Origin: Gammaproteobacteria bacterium
GTDB lineage: Bacteria; Pseudomonadota; Gammaproteobacteria; DSM-16500
Length of the DNA: 52,577 nucleotides
Direction of reading: 5' to 3'
Assembly: GCA_031291255.1 (NCBI GenBank)
Contig: JARLJN010000009.1
Coordinates: 1 to 52,577 of the forward strand
The notes under the pieces are model-generated. The model was not told the origin of the DNA. It did no database searches and saw nothing but the letters and a program-made list of their open reading frames with translations. Made by a program: the position numbers and the translations under genes. Positions 25,543 to 34,735 of this stretch are shown in pieces. Every line of letters begins with the position of its first letter. Position 1 is the first letter of the stretch.

Positions 25543-26814
25543 ATGAACAGCTTGAAAAAAATTGGCAAAATTCTAGGCCCAGGACTCGTTACTGGCGCAG
25601 CGGATGATGACCCATCAGGAATAGCCACCTACTCTCAAACAGGGGCGCAATTCGGTTATGGACAGCTATGGACAGCTTTATTCATGCTACCCATGCAAGT
25701 GGCCATACAGGAATCTTGCGCTCGTATAGGGGCGGTAAATGGACACGGCTTAACATGGGCGATTAAACAACATTATAGTAAAAAAGTCTTGTTTCTCGTT
25801 ATCTCACTTTTGTTAATTGCAAACATCATTAACATAGGCGCAGATATAGGCGCCATGGCAGCAGCTGCTAATCTAATTATTCCTATTCCTTTTTATGTAC
25901 TCATGTTATTTTTTACTGTCTCAACATTGTCACTTGAAATATTTGTTAGGTATAAAGCCTATTCTCGTTACCTTAAATGGCTATGTCTTTCACTGCTCGC
26001 TTATCCCCTCACAATTTTTATTGCCCATGCACCGTGGCTAGTCATACTAAAAGCAACATTTATCCCACACGTTGAATTTAATTCCCAATTTTTGTTTATC
26101 ATTGTAGGCGTACTAGGCACCACTATTTCTCCTTATTTATTTTTTTGGCAAGCTTCTCAAGTAGTCGAAGAACAGCAAGAAAATCACATCCCCAAATTAA
26201 ATGGAAGATATTATTTAACATCTCAATTTATGAAAGAGTTGAGATTAGATAATTTTATAGGAATGCTCATGTCAGAAATTGCGACATGGTCTATCATAGT
26301 AGTTGCTGCTGCCGTGTTACATGAGCATGGACTTATCGATATCAAAACATCAGCAGATGCGGCAAAAGCATTAGAACCGCTAGTACATACTTTTCCTCAT
26401 GCAGGATATCTAGCGAAATTAATATTCTCGATTGGCATTATTGGGCTAGGTCTATTGGCTGTTCCCGTTTTGGCAGGTTCTTCAGCCTATGCTTTTGGTG
26501 AAGCACTTGATTGGGAAGTTGGATTAAACTTGAAATTTAACAGAGCACAAGGTTTTTATGGTGTTATTGTTTTAGCAACCCTATCTGGCCTGTTCATAAA
26601 CTTCTTGGGAGTGGATCCCATCAAACTTCTCATCTACTCAGCCGTCATCAATGGTGTAATTGCAGTACCTCTTATTTTTATAATTGCCCTGATTGGTAAA
26701 AATGAAGCCATAATGGGTCATCATAAAAATGGATTGTTATCGAACATAGTTATTTGGCTAACATTTATTTGCATGGGTCTAGCGTCAATCGCTATGCTTT
26801 ATTCCTTGTATTGA
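25543..26814 (+). CDS. NRAMP-related divalent metal transporter
   Basis: About 423 residues and 11 membrane helices. The start of helix 1 (GPGLVTGAADDDPSGIATYSQTGAQFGYG) matches the NRAMP family, but the metal-binding DPGN of classical Mn/Fe transporters reads DPSG here, and the helix 6 region ATWSIIVVAAAVLHEHG lacks the usual MPH. It therefore belongs to a divergent NRAMP-like branch whose ion may be different, perhaps Mg or Mn. ATGs at 25534, 25537 and 25543 are possible; the last has GGA nine bases upstream. It is divergent from the KADH-repeat gene and upstream of rpoH. Confidence 0.85.
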   Translation: MNSLKKIGKILGPGLVTGAADDDPSGIATYSQTGAQFGYGQLWTALFMLPMQVAIQESCARIGAVNGHGLTWAIKQHYSKKVLFLVISLLLIANIINIGADIGAMAAAANLIIPIPFYVLMLFFTVSTLSLEIFVRYKAYSRYLKWLCLSLLAYPLTIFIAHAPWLVILKATFIPHVEFNSQFLFIIVGVLGTTISPYLFFWQASQVVEEQQENHIPKLNGRYYLTSQFMKELRLDNFIGMLMSEIATWSIIVVAAAVLHEHGLIDIKTSADAAKALEPLVHTFPHAGYLAKLIFSIGIIGLGLLAVPVLAGSSAYAFGEALDWEVGLNLKFNRAQGFYGVIVLATLSGLFINFLGVDPIKLLIYSAVINGVIAVPLIFIIALIGKNEAIMGHHKNGLLSNIVIWLTFICMGLASIAMLYSLY

Positions 26815-26839
26815 TCTGTACACACAAGAGAAAAGCGCG

Positions 26840-26866
26840 TTAGCACTCCCCCTAAAAGAGTGCTAA
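26840..26866. promoter_or_regulatory. perfect CIRCE operator (HrcA site) upstream of rpoH
   Basis: TTAGCACTC, nine bases (CCCCTAAAA), GAGTGCTAA: the full CIRCE consensus with correct 9-bp spacing and no mismatch. It ends 18 bp before a TATAAT and 56 bp before the rpoH ATG, so HrcA bound here should block the rpoH promoter. Confidence 0.93.
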
Positions 26867-26884
26867 AATCTACGCCTTGTATGT

Positions 26885-26890
26885 TATAAT
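26885..26890 (+). promoter_or_regulatory. sigma70 -10 element of rpoH
   Basis: Perfect TATAAT. The matching -35 position (26862-26867) falls inside the right arm of the CIRCE palindrome and is a poor hexamer. RBS AGGA lies eight bases before the rpoH ATG. Confidence 0.6.
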
Positions 26891-26922
26891 TCCAGCAACA
26901 TTATCATCGCAGGACTTGATAT

Positions 26923-27789
26923 ATGACTAGCAGCTTACAAACCTTCAACATACGTCTGCCGATTGGCAGTCTAGAAGCTTATATTGGATATGTGAATCAA
27001 ATCCCTTTACTTAGCGCAACTGAAGAAATGGACTTCGCTAGACAACTCCAAAAAGACAATGACTTATCAGCGGCTAAGGGCTTGATTTTGCCTCATTTAC
27101 GCTATGTCGTAAAAGTTGCCAAAGGTTATATGGGATATGGACTCCCGCTCAATGATTTAATCCAAGAAGGCAATATAGGACTTATGAAAGCAGTAAAACG
27201 GTTTAATCCAGAAATGGGGGTTAGATTGGTTTCATTTGCGGTACATTGGATTAAAGCAGAAATTCATGAATTTATACTGCGTAATTGGCGCATAGTTAAA
27301 ATTGCGACCACCAAAGCCCAACGAAAATTATTTTTTAACTTACGTAATATGAAAAAAAGATTGGGATGGTTTACTAACCAAGAAATTAATGATGTTGCAA
27401 AAGATCTCAACGTGAAACCTGAAACCGTACGTGAAATGGAAATGCGTTTAAATATGACAGACGCGCCATTTGATGGTTACGATGATGAGGGTGATGATAA
27501 TAATTTACCCTTTATTCCAGCGGGTTTTTTAGAAGATCACCGCTATAATCCTGCTACAGAACACGAAAATACGAATTGGTCAGAACAATCAAACACAGCA
27601 CTTTATAGCGCGCTAAGTGAGCTAGACGAGCGCAGCCAAGAGATATTAAATGCCAGATGGTTAAGCGATGATAAAACAACATTGCAGGACTTAGCTGATA
27701 AATATAATGTCTCAGCAGAACGTATACGCCAATTAGAAAAATCAGCCATGCAAAAATTAAAAACAGCTATGGAAGAGTTGGCGGCATAA
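26923..27789 (+). CDS. rpoH: heat-shock sigma factor 32
   Basis: Alternative sigma factor for chaperone and protease genes. The 288 residues carry region 2 ([41 protein letters not shown]), the RpoH box typical of sigma32, here [11 protein letters not shown] at about residue 128-138, and region 4 with [25 protein letters not shown]. It follows ftsX closely in enterics, but here a NRAMP-like gene and the KADH-repeat gene intervene. Its promoter region has a CIRCE operator. hslV and hslU, classic sigma32 targets, are in the window too. Confidence 0.97.
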   Translation: MTSSLQTFNIRLPIGSLEAYIGYVNQIPLLSATEEMDFARQLQKDNDLSAAKGLILPHLRYVVKVAKGYMGYGLPLNDLIQEGNIGLMKAVKRFNPEMGVRLVSFAVHWIKAEIHEFILRNWRIVKIATTKAQRKLFFNLRNMKKRLGWFTNQEINDVAKDLNVKPETVREMEMRLNMTDAPFDGYDDEGDDNNLPFIPAGFLEDHRYNPATEHENTNWSEQSNTALYSALSELDERSQEILNARWLSDDKTTLQDLADKYNVSAERIRQLEKSAMQKLKTAMEELAA

Positions 27790-27810
27790 AGTATTCGGTA
27801 TTATTTTTTT

Positions 27811-27894
27811 GTAGCCCGGACTAAGCGTAGCGAGTCCGGGAATGAATAATACAGACCTCGCGGACTCGGCGTTGTACGCCTTAGTCCACGCTAC
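27811..27894. repeat. REP-A variant downstream of rpoH
   Basis: Starts GTAGCCCGGACTAAGCG, has inner GTAGCGAGTCCGGG and ends CCTTAGTCCACGCTAC, an 84-bp palindrome with the REP-A layout but GACTAAGC in place of GATTGAGC, thus a diverged subfamily. It lies between the convergent rpoH and the 132-residue hypothetical gene. Confidence 0.75.
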
Positions 27895-27924
27895 ATAAGC
27901 AGATGGCCGAATATTTATTGCTGA

Positions 27925-28323
27925 CTAGGGAGTTAAACCGCTATTCAATTGCTTCGCTTCATTCATCAACGCCATACGAACGGCTTCTAATTTTGGCATT
28001 TTCGCTGCACGCAAGGCTTCATAAATCTCGGCTAAACGAGTCAAATACTGGGCTTTCGTTTTTTTTGCCTCAGGGTTTGCTTCAGGCATTTCACGAATTT
28101 CTCGCATGAGCTTTGCAATTTCTTGCCAATTATAGGCAACCTTCATCTCCTTGGGTGTCATACGCCTTTTGGAACCATCTACAGCATCTGTTAAATTAAC
28201 AGTACTCGCTACAACGTCCAAAATAGCGGCTTTATATCGCTCAGCTGCCTCATAAAGGATTTCTAACCTAGCTTGAGGCTCACTACCTTCAACATCATCA
28301 TCATTTGGATAAAATGTAGTCAC
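27925..28323 (-). CDS. hypothetical soluble helical protein
   Basis: 132 residues starting at a GTG with AAGGAG eight bases upstream. No signal or membrane segment; acidic start (YPNDDDVEGSE) then a charged, all-helical protein (ARLEILYEAAERYKAAILDV to RLAEIYEALRAAKMPKLEAVRMALMNE). Possibly monocistronic, convergent to rpoH and 102 bp upstream of the comM stop in the same direction as comM, so it may be the end of a comM transcript. No family recognised. Confidence 0.65.
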   Translation of the reverse strand: MTTFYPNDDDVEGSEPQARLEILYEAAERYKAAILDVVASTVNLTDAVDGSKRRMTPKEMKVAYNWQEIAKLMREIREMPEANPEAKKTKAQYLTRLAEIYEALRAAKMPKLEAVRMALMNEAKQLNSGLTP

Positions 28324-28425
28324 TGGCGCACTCCTTCATTTTTATTGTAATGCCCTATTACCATTATAGCGTGATTTATGGCATTTTTCTGGCTAATAAT
28401 GGTCGTTTTTTATTCAAAATCATCC

Positions 28426-29940
28426 TTAACACACTGAATTTGCCCTATCTAAACAACGGTACGTCAAAGCCTGGCTAATGTGCTCAAGATCAATAAGATC
28501 CCGCCCTTCTAAATCCGCTACGGTTCTAGCAAGCTTAATAATACGATGATACACGCGTGCAGAAAAATTAAATTTTTGCATCACCCGTATTAATAAATCT
28601 TGCGCCGCTTCTTCCAACTGACAATATAACGCTAACTCATTAACTTGCAATTGGGCGTTGATTTTTGCTTGTCTTTTTTGTTGCAACGCCCTAGCTTTGG
28701 TCACCCTGACTCGAATAAACTCTGATCTTTCTGCAGGCGCGTCACTTTTTGCTAACACATCAGGGGCTAAAGCAGGGACTTCTACATGCATATCGATTCT
28801 ATCTAACAACGGCCCCGAGATTTTAGCAAAGTAACGTTTAACCTGTTCCACAGAACATTGACAAGGACGCAATGGACTTCCCGCATAACCGCAGGGGCAA
28901 GGATTCATCGCAGCTATCAGTTGAAAATACGCAGGAAAAACCGTTTGAAATGCAGCACGAGAAATCGTAATAAATCCTGATTCCAAAGGTTCGCGTAACG
29001 ATTCCAAAACAGCTCGATTAAATTCTGGCAACTCATCCAAAAACAATACTCCTCTGTGTGCCAAAGAAATCTCTCCGGGTCTAGGAGGACGTCCACCACC
29101 CACTAAAGCCACACTGGATGTAGTGTGATGAGGCGATCGAAAAGGCAATGCCAACCATTTATTGCTGTCAAAACCATTACTGCTAATAGAAGCAATGGCT
29201 GCCACCTCTAATGCCATCTCTTCTTCCAACGGCGGCAATAAACCTGGCAAACGCGTTGCTAACATCGTTTTGCCCGTGCCTGGCGGCCCAATAAATAATA
29301 AACTGTGCCCGCCTGCTGCTGCAATTTCTAATGCACGTCTTGCAAAAGGCTGACCACGCACATCGACTAAATCTAAAGGTGGCGCCAGTGCTGCAGAGGC
29401 ATCTGATATTTCACACAGCGGTAACTGTTTTTCTCCGATTAAATGCGCACACACTTCTGATAAATGTTGCGCTGCAAAAACATTATCTGCTTTGACTAAA
29501 GCAGCTTCGTTCGCATTTTCTTTAGGTACAATTAAACTACGCCCAATTTTTTTTGCGCCCAACACAACAGGAAGAATTCCTCGTACTTTTCTAAGCTCAC
29601 CCGAGAGCGCAAGCTCACCGGTAAATTCATATTCCTCTAATTTATCTTTAGGGATTTGCCCTGATGCAGCGAGTATGCCTAATGCAATAGGCAAATCAAA
29701 ACGCCCTCCTTCTTTGGGTAAATCTGCAGGCGCCAAATTAACAGTAATATGTCGTGCAGGAAATTCGAAGTGCATAGTCATCAACGCACTGCGTACTCTG
29801 TCTCGACTTTCTTTCACTGCTGCCTCAGGTAGTCCAACGATATGAAACTTAGGTAACCCATACGACAAATGTGTTTCTACTGTGACGAGTGGTGCAGTAA
29901 TACCTGAGCTTGCACGACTATACACAATCGCTAGTGCCAT
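28426..29940 (-). CDS. comM: ComM/YifB Mg-chelatase-like AAA+ helicase
   Basis: 504 residues. An AAA+ ATPase shown in competent bacteria to be a branch-migration helicase that extends D-loops during natural transformation. The N-terminal Lon-like domain contains FHIVGLPEAAVKESRDRVRSA and INLAPADLPKEGGRFDLPIA; Walker A is GPPGTGKTMLATRLPGLLP near residue 222; HRGVLFLDELPEF is Walker B, and CPCGYAG---CQCS is a zinc ribbon-like cluster. RBS AGGAAAAAATC. The presence of a short secretin and pilM-like genes fits a competence role, an inference only. Confidence 0.95.
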   Translation of the reverse strand: MALAIVYSRASSGITAPLVTVETHLSYGLPKFHIVGLPEAAVKESRDRVRSALMTMHFEFPARHITVNLAPADLPKEGGRFDLPIALGILAASGQIPKDKLEEYEFTGELALSGELRKVRGILPVVLGAKKIGRSLIVPKENANEAALVKADNVFAAQHLSEVCAHLIGEKQLPLCEISDASAALAPPLDLVDVRGQPFARRALEIAAAGGHSLLFIGPPGTGKTMLATRLPGLLPPLEEEMALEVAAIASISSNGFDSNKWLALPFRSPHHTTSSVALVGGGRPPRPGEISLAHRGVLFLDELPEFNRAVLESLREPLESGFITISRAAFQTVFPAYFQLIAAMNPCPCGYAGSPLRPCQCSVEQVKRYFAKISGPLLDRIDMHVEVPALAPDVLAKSDAPAERSEFIRVRVTKARALQQKRQAKINAQLQVNELALYCQLEEAAQDLLIRVMQKFNFSARVYHRIIKLARTVADLEGRDLIDLEHISQALTYRCLDRANSVC

Positions 29941-30003
29941 GATTTTTTCCTAGATTGAATAAATAAAAAATAGATGCGACATCAAATGTCACTGGTGGTA
30001 GTC

Positions 30004-30042
30004 GTAGGTTGGGTTGAGTGTTTTTGACGAAACCCAACCTAC
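30004..30042. repeat. REP-B palindromic repeat, copy 3
   Basis: GTAGGTTGGGTTGAGTG at one end and GAAACCCAACCTAC at the other, oriented opposite to copies 1 and 2. It lies upstream of comM and past the end of murU. Confidence 0.85.
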
Positions 30043-30062
30043 AATTTTCTGTATCAATTACT

Positions 30063-30089
30063 GGAGTGGCGCGGAATAGAGGACTCACG
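30063..30089. repeat. fragment of the GC-rich repeat seen at 22301
   Basis: GGAGTGGCGCGGAATAGAGG plus ACTCACG matches 22301-22330 with a few changes; it is short and has no function that I can see. Confidence 0.55.
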
Positions 30090-30152
30090 AATTTTAAAAT
30101 TAGGAAGGATTTAACAAGAAAAGATTCTAACTGATATTTTTAATGATGCAAA

Positions 30153-30818
30153 TTAATTTGCATGTAAGTGAAGAGATTCATATTCTGTGATTTGTGCAGG
30201 GGTTCCTATGTTATGCCATACGCCTTTAAAATACTCACCTGTGACTTGCTTACGCTCTATCGCAGCATCAAATACAGTCGCTAAACGAAATTTACCTTGC
30301 ACACAATCAGCAAATAATTCTGGCTTGTAAATTCCGATATTAGCAAATGTTAATGTGTTAGTGTCACCCTTGAAAATTTTTCCATCATGTAAACAGTAAT
30401 CACCGCGCGGATGAAAATCTCGATTATCCACCATCACTAAATGTGCCAGGCCTAAAGGATTTTTTGGCAAAAGATTGAAATCATAATCTGAAATAATGTC
30501 ACAACTGACGACAACAAAAGGCTGAGCACCCAACAAAGGTAATGCTTGAAAAATTCCACCACCTGTTTCTAATGCTTCTGTTTCTTCTGAAAAGATAATA
30601 TTGACGCCATAACGTTCGCCATTGCCTAATACTTTTTTTATTTCATCCGCACGATAACACACATTAATAACTATCTCGTGTATGCCAAATTTTTTTAAGG
30701 CTTCTATCGAATAATCAATCAAATATTTCCCTGCAATGCGCAACAAAGGCTTAGGAGTCAATGCGGTTAACTCTTTCATGCGTTCGCCACGGCCTGCTGC
30801 TAAAATCATTGCTCGCAT
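30153..30818 (-). CDS. murU: N-acetylmuramate alpha-1-phosphate uridylyltransferase
   Basis: Converts MurNAc-1-phosphate to UDP-MurNAc in the peptidoglycan recycling route that bypasses de novo synthesis (and fosfomycin) in Pseudomonas-type bacteria. The 221 residues start MRAMILAAGRGERMKELTAL, the nucleotidyltransferase signature with the pyrophosphorylase GxGxRM motif, then TPKPLLRIAGKYLIDYSIE; ETGGGIFQAL is also MurU-like. Its start overlaps amgK by 13 bp, supporting a paired pathway. Confidence 0.93.
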   Translation of the reverse strand: MRAMILAAGRGERMKELTALTPKPLLRIAGKYLIDYSIEALKKFGIHEIVINVCYRADEIKKVLGNGERYGVNIIFSEETEALETGGGIFQALPLLGAQPFVVVSCDIISDYDFNLLPKNPLGLAHLVMVDNRDFHPRGDYCLHDGKIFKGDTNTLTFANIGIYKPELFADCVQGKFRLATVFDAAIERKQVTGEYFKGVWHNIGTPAQITEYESLHLHAN

Positions 30819-31807
30819 GTTAAGGTAACCTTTTTCAATGCAGGTAATATTTCTGCGTTTAAAAATACATTAAACGCTGCGCATTCTGAATATTGATTTG
30901 CAACATGAGAAATATAATTTAATGCGCGAGGAATATGCTGTAAATAGTTATCATTTTGATCGCGCTTATATTTCCTTGCGTATGTCAGCAATGCTTTTAA
31001 ATGTCTTTGCATGCCCATCAAGTCAAACCATCGCAAATAAGTTTCTTTACTGACATCTGTTAATTGAATTTTATCTTTGTACGCTAAAGCCAATGTTTCA
31101 ATTTGTTCAGACGGCCATGCAATATAACAATCTCGCAACAGTGACACAACATCATACGTTACAGGACCTATAAACGCATCTTGAAAATCAAGTATTCCAA
31201 TTTCTTCATTTGGTAAAATCATCAAATTAGCAGAATGATAATCTCTATGCATAAACACTTGCGGTTGACTTGCAGCAGACTCCGCTAAAAAATGAAAAAG
31301 CGCATCTAACATTTTTTCTGTTTCTATACTTAATGTTAACCCTAAATAATTTTGTAAAAACCATTCTTTAAAAAGCTGCAGCTCAGCTACCATAAATTCT
31401 GCACTAAAAAGAGGAAGTTGATAATCATCCACTTTACGGCAAGTTTGCAATACAGCCAGTGCATCTAATGCATATCCATATAAATCTTTCATGTTTTCTT
31501 GATTTAATTCAGATAACAATAATCGATTACCAAAATCACTTAATAACAAAAATCCTTGATTAATATCTTGATGAAAAACAATAGGTGCAGATAAACCATT
31601 TTTTCGTATTGCATTCGCAATGAGTACATAAGGCAAACAATTTTCACGAGGCGGCGGTGCATCCATAGCGATATATAAATCACCTTGATGAGTCACTCGA
31701 AAATAACGACGGAAACTGGCATCGCCAGCCAATGGCTCTAGAATGTAATGATCAAAATGGCAGACTGTTTTCAACCAATGCTCTAAAGATTTCTGTCTGG
31801 CATCCAT
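30806..31807 (-). CDS. amgK: anomeric MurNAc/GlcNAc kinase AmgK
   Basis: Phosphorylates recovered MurNAc (and GlcNAc) at C1 for MurU. About 333 residues of the aminoglycoside phosphotransferase fold: an N-terminal GDASFRRYFRV loop, a kinase catalytic loop HRDYHSANLM near residue 195 and the metal-binding ILDFQDA next. ATG at 31807 is preferred (a GTG at 31810 gives one extra residue). It is divergent from lptD, the gene order known from Pseudomonas. Confidence 0.94.
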   Translation of the reverse strand: MDARQKSLEHWLKTVCHFDHYILEPLAGDASFRRYFRVTHQGDLYIAMDAPPPRENCLPYVLIANAIRKNGLSAPIVFHQDINQGFLLLSDFGNRLLLSELNQENMKDLYGYALDALAVLQTCRKVDDYQLPLFSAEFMVAELQLFKEWFLQNYLGLTLSIETEKMLDALFHFLAESAASQPQVFMHRDYHSANLMILPNEEIGILDFQDAFIGPVTYDVVSLLRDCYIAWPSEQIETLALAYKDKIQLTDVSKETYLRWFDLMGMQRHLKALLTYARKYKRDQNDNYLQHIPRALNYISHVANQYSECAAFNVFLNAEILPALKKVTLTCEQ

Positions 31808-31825
31808 CACTGTGTTTACCTAAAT

Positions 31826-31908
31826 GTAGCCCGAATTGAACGTTGCGAAAATCCGGGATAAGGTTTTGCCGGCAATCCCGGATTTTCGCAACGCTCAATC
31901 CGGGCTAC
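31826..31908. repeat. REP-A palindromic repeat between amgK and lptD
   Basis: GTAGCCCGAATTGAACG at one end and GCTCAATCCGGGCTAC at the other, 83 bp, with the inner arms GCGAAAATCCGGGAT and ATCCCGGATTTTCGC perfectly complementary. It sits in the 226-bp divergent promoter region of amgK and lptD. Confidence 0.92.
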
Positions 31909-32033
31909 ATATTTAACTCGCAATATTAAATTAATTTCGAGATAAATGCTAAATAATTGGAGATTTTATTCCCTCAGCTTCTGCTTTTCGTTACACTGCC
32001 AGGCTAGTAAAGATAATAGAGCAAATACAAGAA

Positions 32034-34628
32034 ATGCGTGCGCCAAATATACTCAAACTCATGTTTACGCTTTGTTTAACGGCAAATATTCCGCTATGCA
32101 TGGGGGCAACAACAAACCATGCACAACCCCAAACAAATGCCTGGTCTAAAAACCCAAATGAAGCGATTGCTGCGCAACTAGGCTGGGTAGCTGACCTCAC
32201 CACGCGATGCGGAGGATATTATCTTGAGGCACCATTCACTTATCCTGAAAAATTAATCAACACAAATTCCATGGTTATCACAAGTGATCAGCCATTTTTT
32301 TCTTTTCATGGCACATCATTTTTACCCTCTGCTACCATTAATCGTTTAGGACAACAAATCACGGCAAACAAAGCTTATCTTTATCGTGATCCGACAACAG
32401 GAAAAATAAACGCAATCAATTTGTTCGGCGATATTAATTTACGCGAACCCAGAACATTAGTCGTTGCAACAAAAGCACATTTAGATTTAAAAACAAAAGA
32501 ACAAATTTTAGATGACATACTTTATCGCACAGCCATTTATAGCGCGGCTAATTTAAAACCTGCAATACCTAACAACCAAGCATTACAAAATGCGCGTCAG
32601 GTTTATCATCTCAGCGCATGGGGACAAGCGGCTGAATTCGCGCAGCATAAACCTAAAGTCTATGAATTAAAACAAGCTAGCTATTCTACTTGTCCTCCAC
32701 TGACTAATGTTTGGGAAGTCAAAGCAAGTGAAATTACGTTAGACAAAAATTCTGGGCGCGGTGTTGCTAAACATGCGCGATTATATATAAAAAAAATCCC
32801 TGTTTTTTACACGCCTTATTTTAATTTTCCCATTGATAATAGGCGTAAAACTGGCTTTTTATTTCCATTCATAGGAAGAACAACAAAGTCTGGCGAACAA
32901 CTGACTACGCCTTTCTATTGGAATTTAGCACCTAATTATGACACTACCATCACGCCGACGTTTTATACTGCACGCGGATTACAAGCTGAAGATATTTTTC
33001 GTTACTTGACACCCTCAAGCGGCGGAAAAACGACGATTGATATTTTACCGCATGATAAAGCTTTTTCTTTATTCAAAGAATCAGCGCCAAGAAAATATGG
33101 ATCCACTACCAATCAATTTACGTTAGCTAATTTACGTCGTTTAGAAGCGGCAAGCCCTACACGTGGTGCATTTGCATTTGAACATCAGCAACGTTTCAAT
33201 GATTTGTGGTCCATGGATGTTAATTATAATTATGTGACAGATGATTATTATTTAAGTGATCTACGTAACAGCTTGAATGAAACAACACAGAATCAACTAC
33301 TGCAACAAGCCGACGTTAACTTTAATGATTACCATTGGAATTTTACAGGGCGTGTGCAAGGTTACCAAACACTGCATCCTGTGGACGTTGACACACCCGG
33401 TTTGTTCATCAACCAGTATAGTCGTCTTCCACAACTCATTTTAAATGGCGCTTACCCCAACAATGAATTGCAAAAATTTTCCTATTTTGCGAACAGTGAA
33501 ATCACTCATTTTGATATCAAAAAAATGCCTGGCAGTGATGTCTTGCAGCCTATGGGTAACCGTTTACATGTACAGCCGGGCATAAGCCTGCCCCTCACTT
33601 GGCCTTTTCTTTATATTACTCCACGCCTGCAAGCTGCCTTAACCAAATATGAGCTACGCCAGGTACCTACAGGCATACCCAGCGTTCCTAACCGTGCCCT
33701 GCCTATTTTTGATCTCAGTACAGGAATGTATTTTGACCGCAATTTAACGTTATTTGGTAACGATATACGCCAAACCTTAGAGCCTCAGCTTTACTACACT
33801 TACATCCCTTATCGGAATCAATTCGATATCCCTGTGTTTGATACGATTGAAACCACGCTAACATATGATCAATTATTCACCTACAATCGATTTAGCGGCA
33901 TAGATAGGATAGGAGATGCTAATCAAGTCAGCTTGGGACTTGCTACACGTTTTATTGATAATGATACAGGTATAGAAAAAATTCATGCCGGCATTGGCGA
34001 AATTATTTACTTTAGGAATCGTGAAGTCACTATCTGCAGCTATAATACCTGCCCATCCAATACCATCCCTAAAGATAACAAACTACGCCGCTCCCCCGTG
34101 TCTGCCAGCTGGACTTACTTGCTAACGCCTGGTTGGACTGCTACTGGAACGACCATTTGGAACACGCAGCTTAATGAAATGAGCAACCAAAGCATTGCTG
34201 TTCAATATAGCCCCGACCCAACACGGATTATTAATTTAGGTTATAATTTCGTTCGCAATGGAGATGTTCAGCCTGGATTGCCAGTAAATAGCAGCGGCAA
34301 TAATTTAAAACAAACTGACTTCTCTTTTGCTTGGCCGCTTTTTTATCAGTGGAGCGTAGTGGGCAGACTAACGAAAAGCATTAACCAAGCGCGTTTCCAG
34401 AATATATTATCTGGTTTACAATACGACAGTTGCTGTTGGGCTATTCGATTTGTTGCTGGGCGGACATTTCTTAAACTTGCGCCTCCTAATGCCAGCCCTC
34501 AATATGATACAGAATTTTATATGCAATTTGCGTTGAAGGGACTGGGTAACTTTGGCTTTGCAGATCCTAGCCAATTACTCAGTAGCAGTATCCCTGGATA
34601 CAGCTCAAACTTTGGAAAAGATTATTAA
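32034..34628 (+). CDS. lptD: LPS assembly outer-membrane protein LptD
   Basis: Beta-barrel that, with the LptE lipoprotein, inserts lipopolysaccharide into the outer leaflet. A signal peptide (residues 1-24) is followed by an OstA/LptA-like jellyroll and a large beta barrel in 864 residues. The disulfide Cys pairs expected in LptD are present: Cys59 (TTRCGGYYL), Cys220 (STCPPL) and the adjacent Cys800-Cys801 (DSCCWAI). It heads lptD-surA-pdxA, as in most gammaproteobacteria, and its signal start lies 125 bp after a REP-A repeat. Confidence 0.96.
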   Translation: MRAPNILKLMFTLCLTANIPLCMGATTNHAQPQTNAWSKNPNEAIAAQLGWVADLTTRCGGYYLEAPFTYPEKLINTNSMVITSDQPFFSFHGTSFLPSATINRLGQQITANKAYLYRDPTTGKINAINLFGDINLREPRTLVVATKAHLDLKTKEQILDDILYRTAIYSAANLKPAIPNNQALQNARQVYHLSAWGQAAEFAQHKPKVYELKQASYSTCPPLTNVWEVKASEITLDKNSGRGVAKHARLYIKKIPVFYTPYFNFPIDNRRKTGFLFPFIGRTTKSGEQLTTPFYWNLAPNYDTTITPTFYTARGLQAEDIFRYLTPSSGGKTTIDILPHDKAFSLFKESAPRKYGSTTNQFTLANLRRLEAASPTRGAFAFEHQQRFNDLWSMDVNYNYVTDDYYLSDLRNSLNETTQNQLLQQADVNFNDYHWNFTGRVQGYQTLHPVDVDTPGLFINQYSRLPQLILNGAYPNNELQKFSYFANSEITHFDIKKMPGSDVLQPMGNRLHVQPGISLPLTWPFLYITPRLQAALTKYELRQVPTGIPSVPNRALPIFDLSTGMYFDRNLTLFGNDIRQTLEPQLYYTYIPYRNQFDIPVFDTIETTLTYDQLFTYNRFSGIDRIGDANQVSLGLATRFIDNDTGIEKIHAGIGEIIYFRNREVTICSYNTCPSNTIPKDNKLRRSPVSASWTYLLTPGWTATGTTIWNTQLNEMSNQSIAVQYSPDPTRIINLGYNFVRNGDVQPGLPVNSSGNNLKQTDFSFAWPLFYQWSVVGRLTKSINQARFQNILSGLQYDSCCWAIRFVAGRTFLKLAPPNASPQYDTEFYMQFALKGLGNFGFADPSQLLSSSIPGYSSNFGKDY

Positions 34629-34653
34629 TCAGGGGTTCCAGTAAAAGAGAATG

Positions 34654-34685
34654 TAGCCCGGATTCAGCGTTGCGAAAATCCGGGA
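34654..34685. repeat. REP-A half-element between lptD and surA
   Basis: GTAGCCCGGATTCAGCG followed by GCGAAAATCCGGG, one half of the REP-A palindrome. It lies in the 107-bp lptD-surA gap and could form a small hairpin in the operon transcript. Confidence 0.7.
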
Positions 34686-34735
34686 ATAGTCGTGCAGGAA
34701 CCGCTCTTACTTTTAAATAACAGGTATTTATTTTT

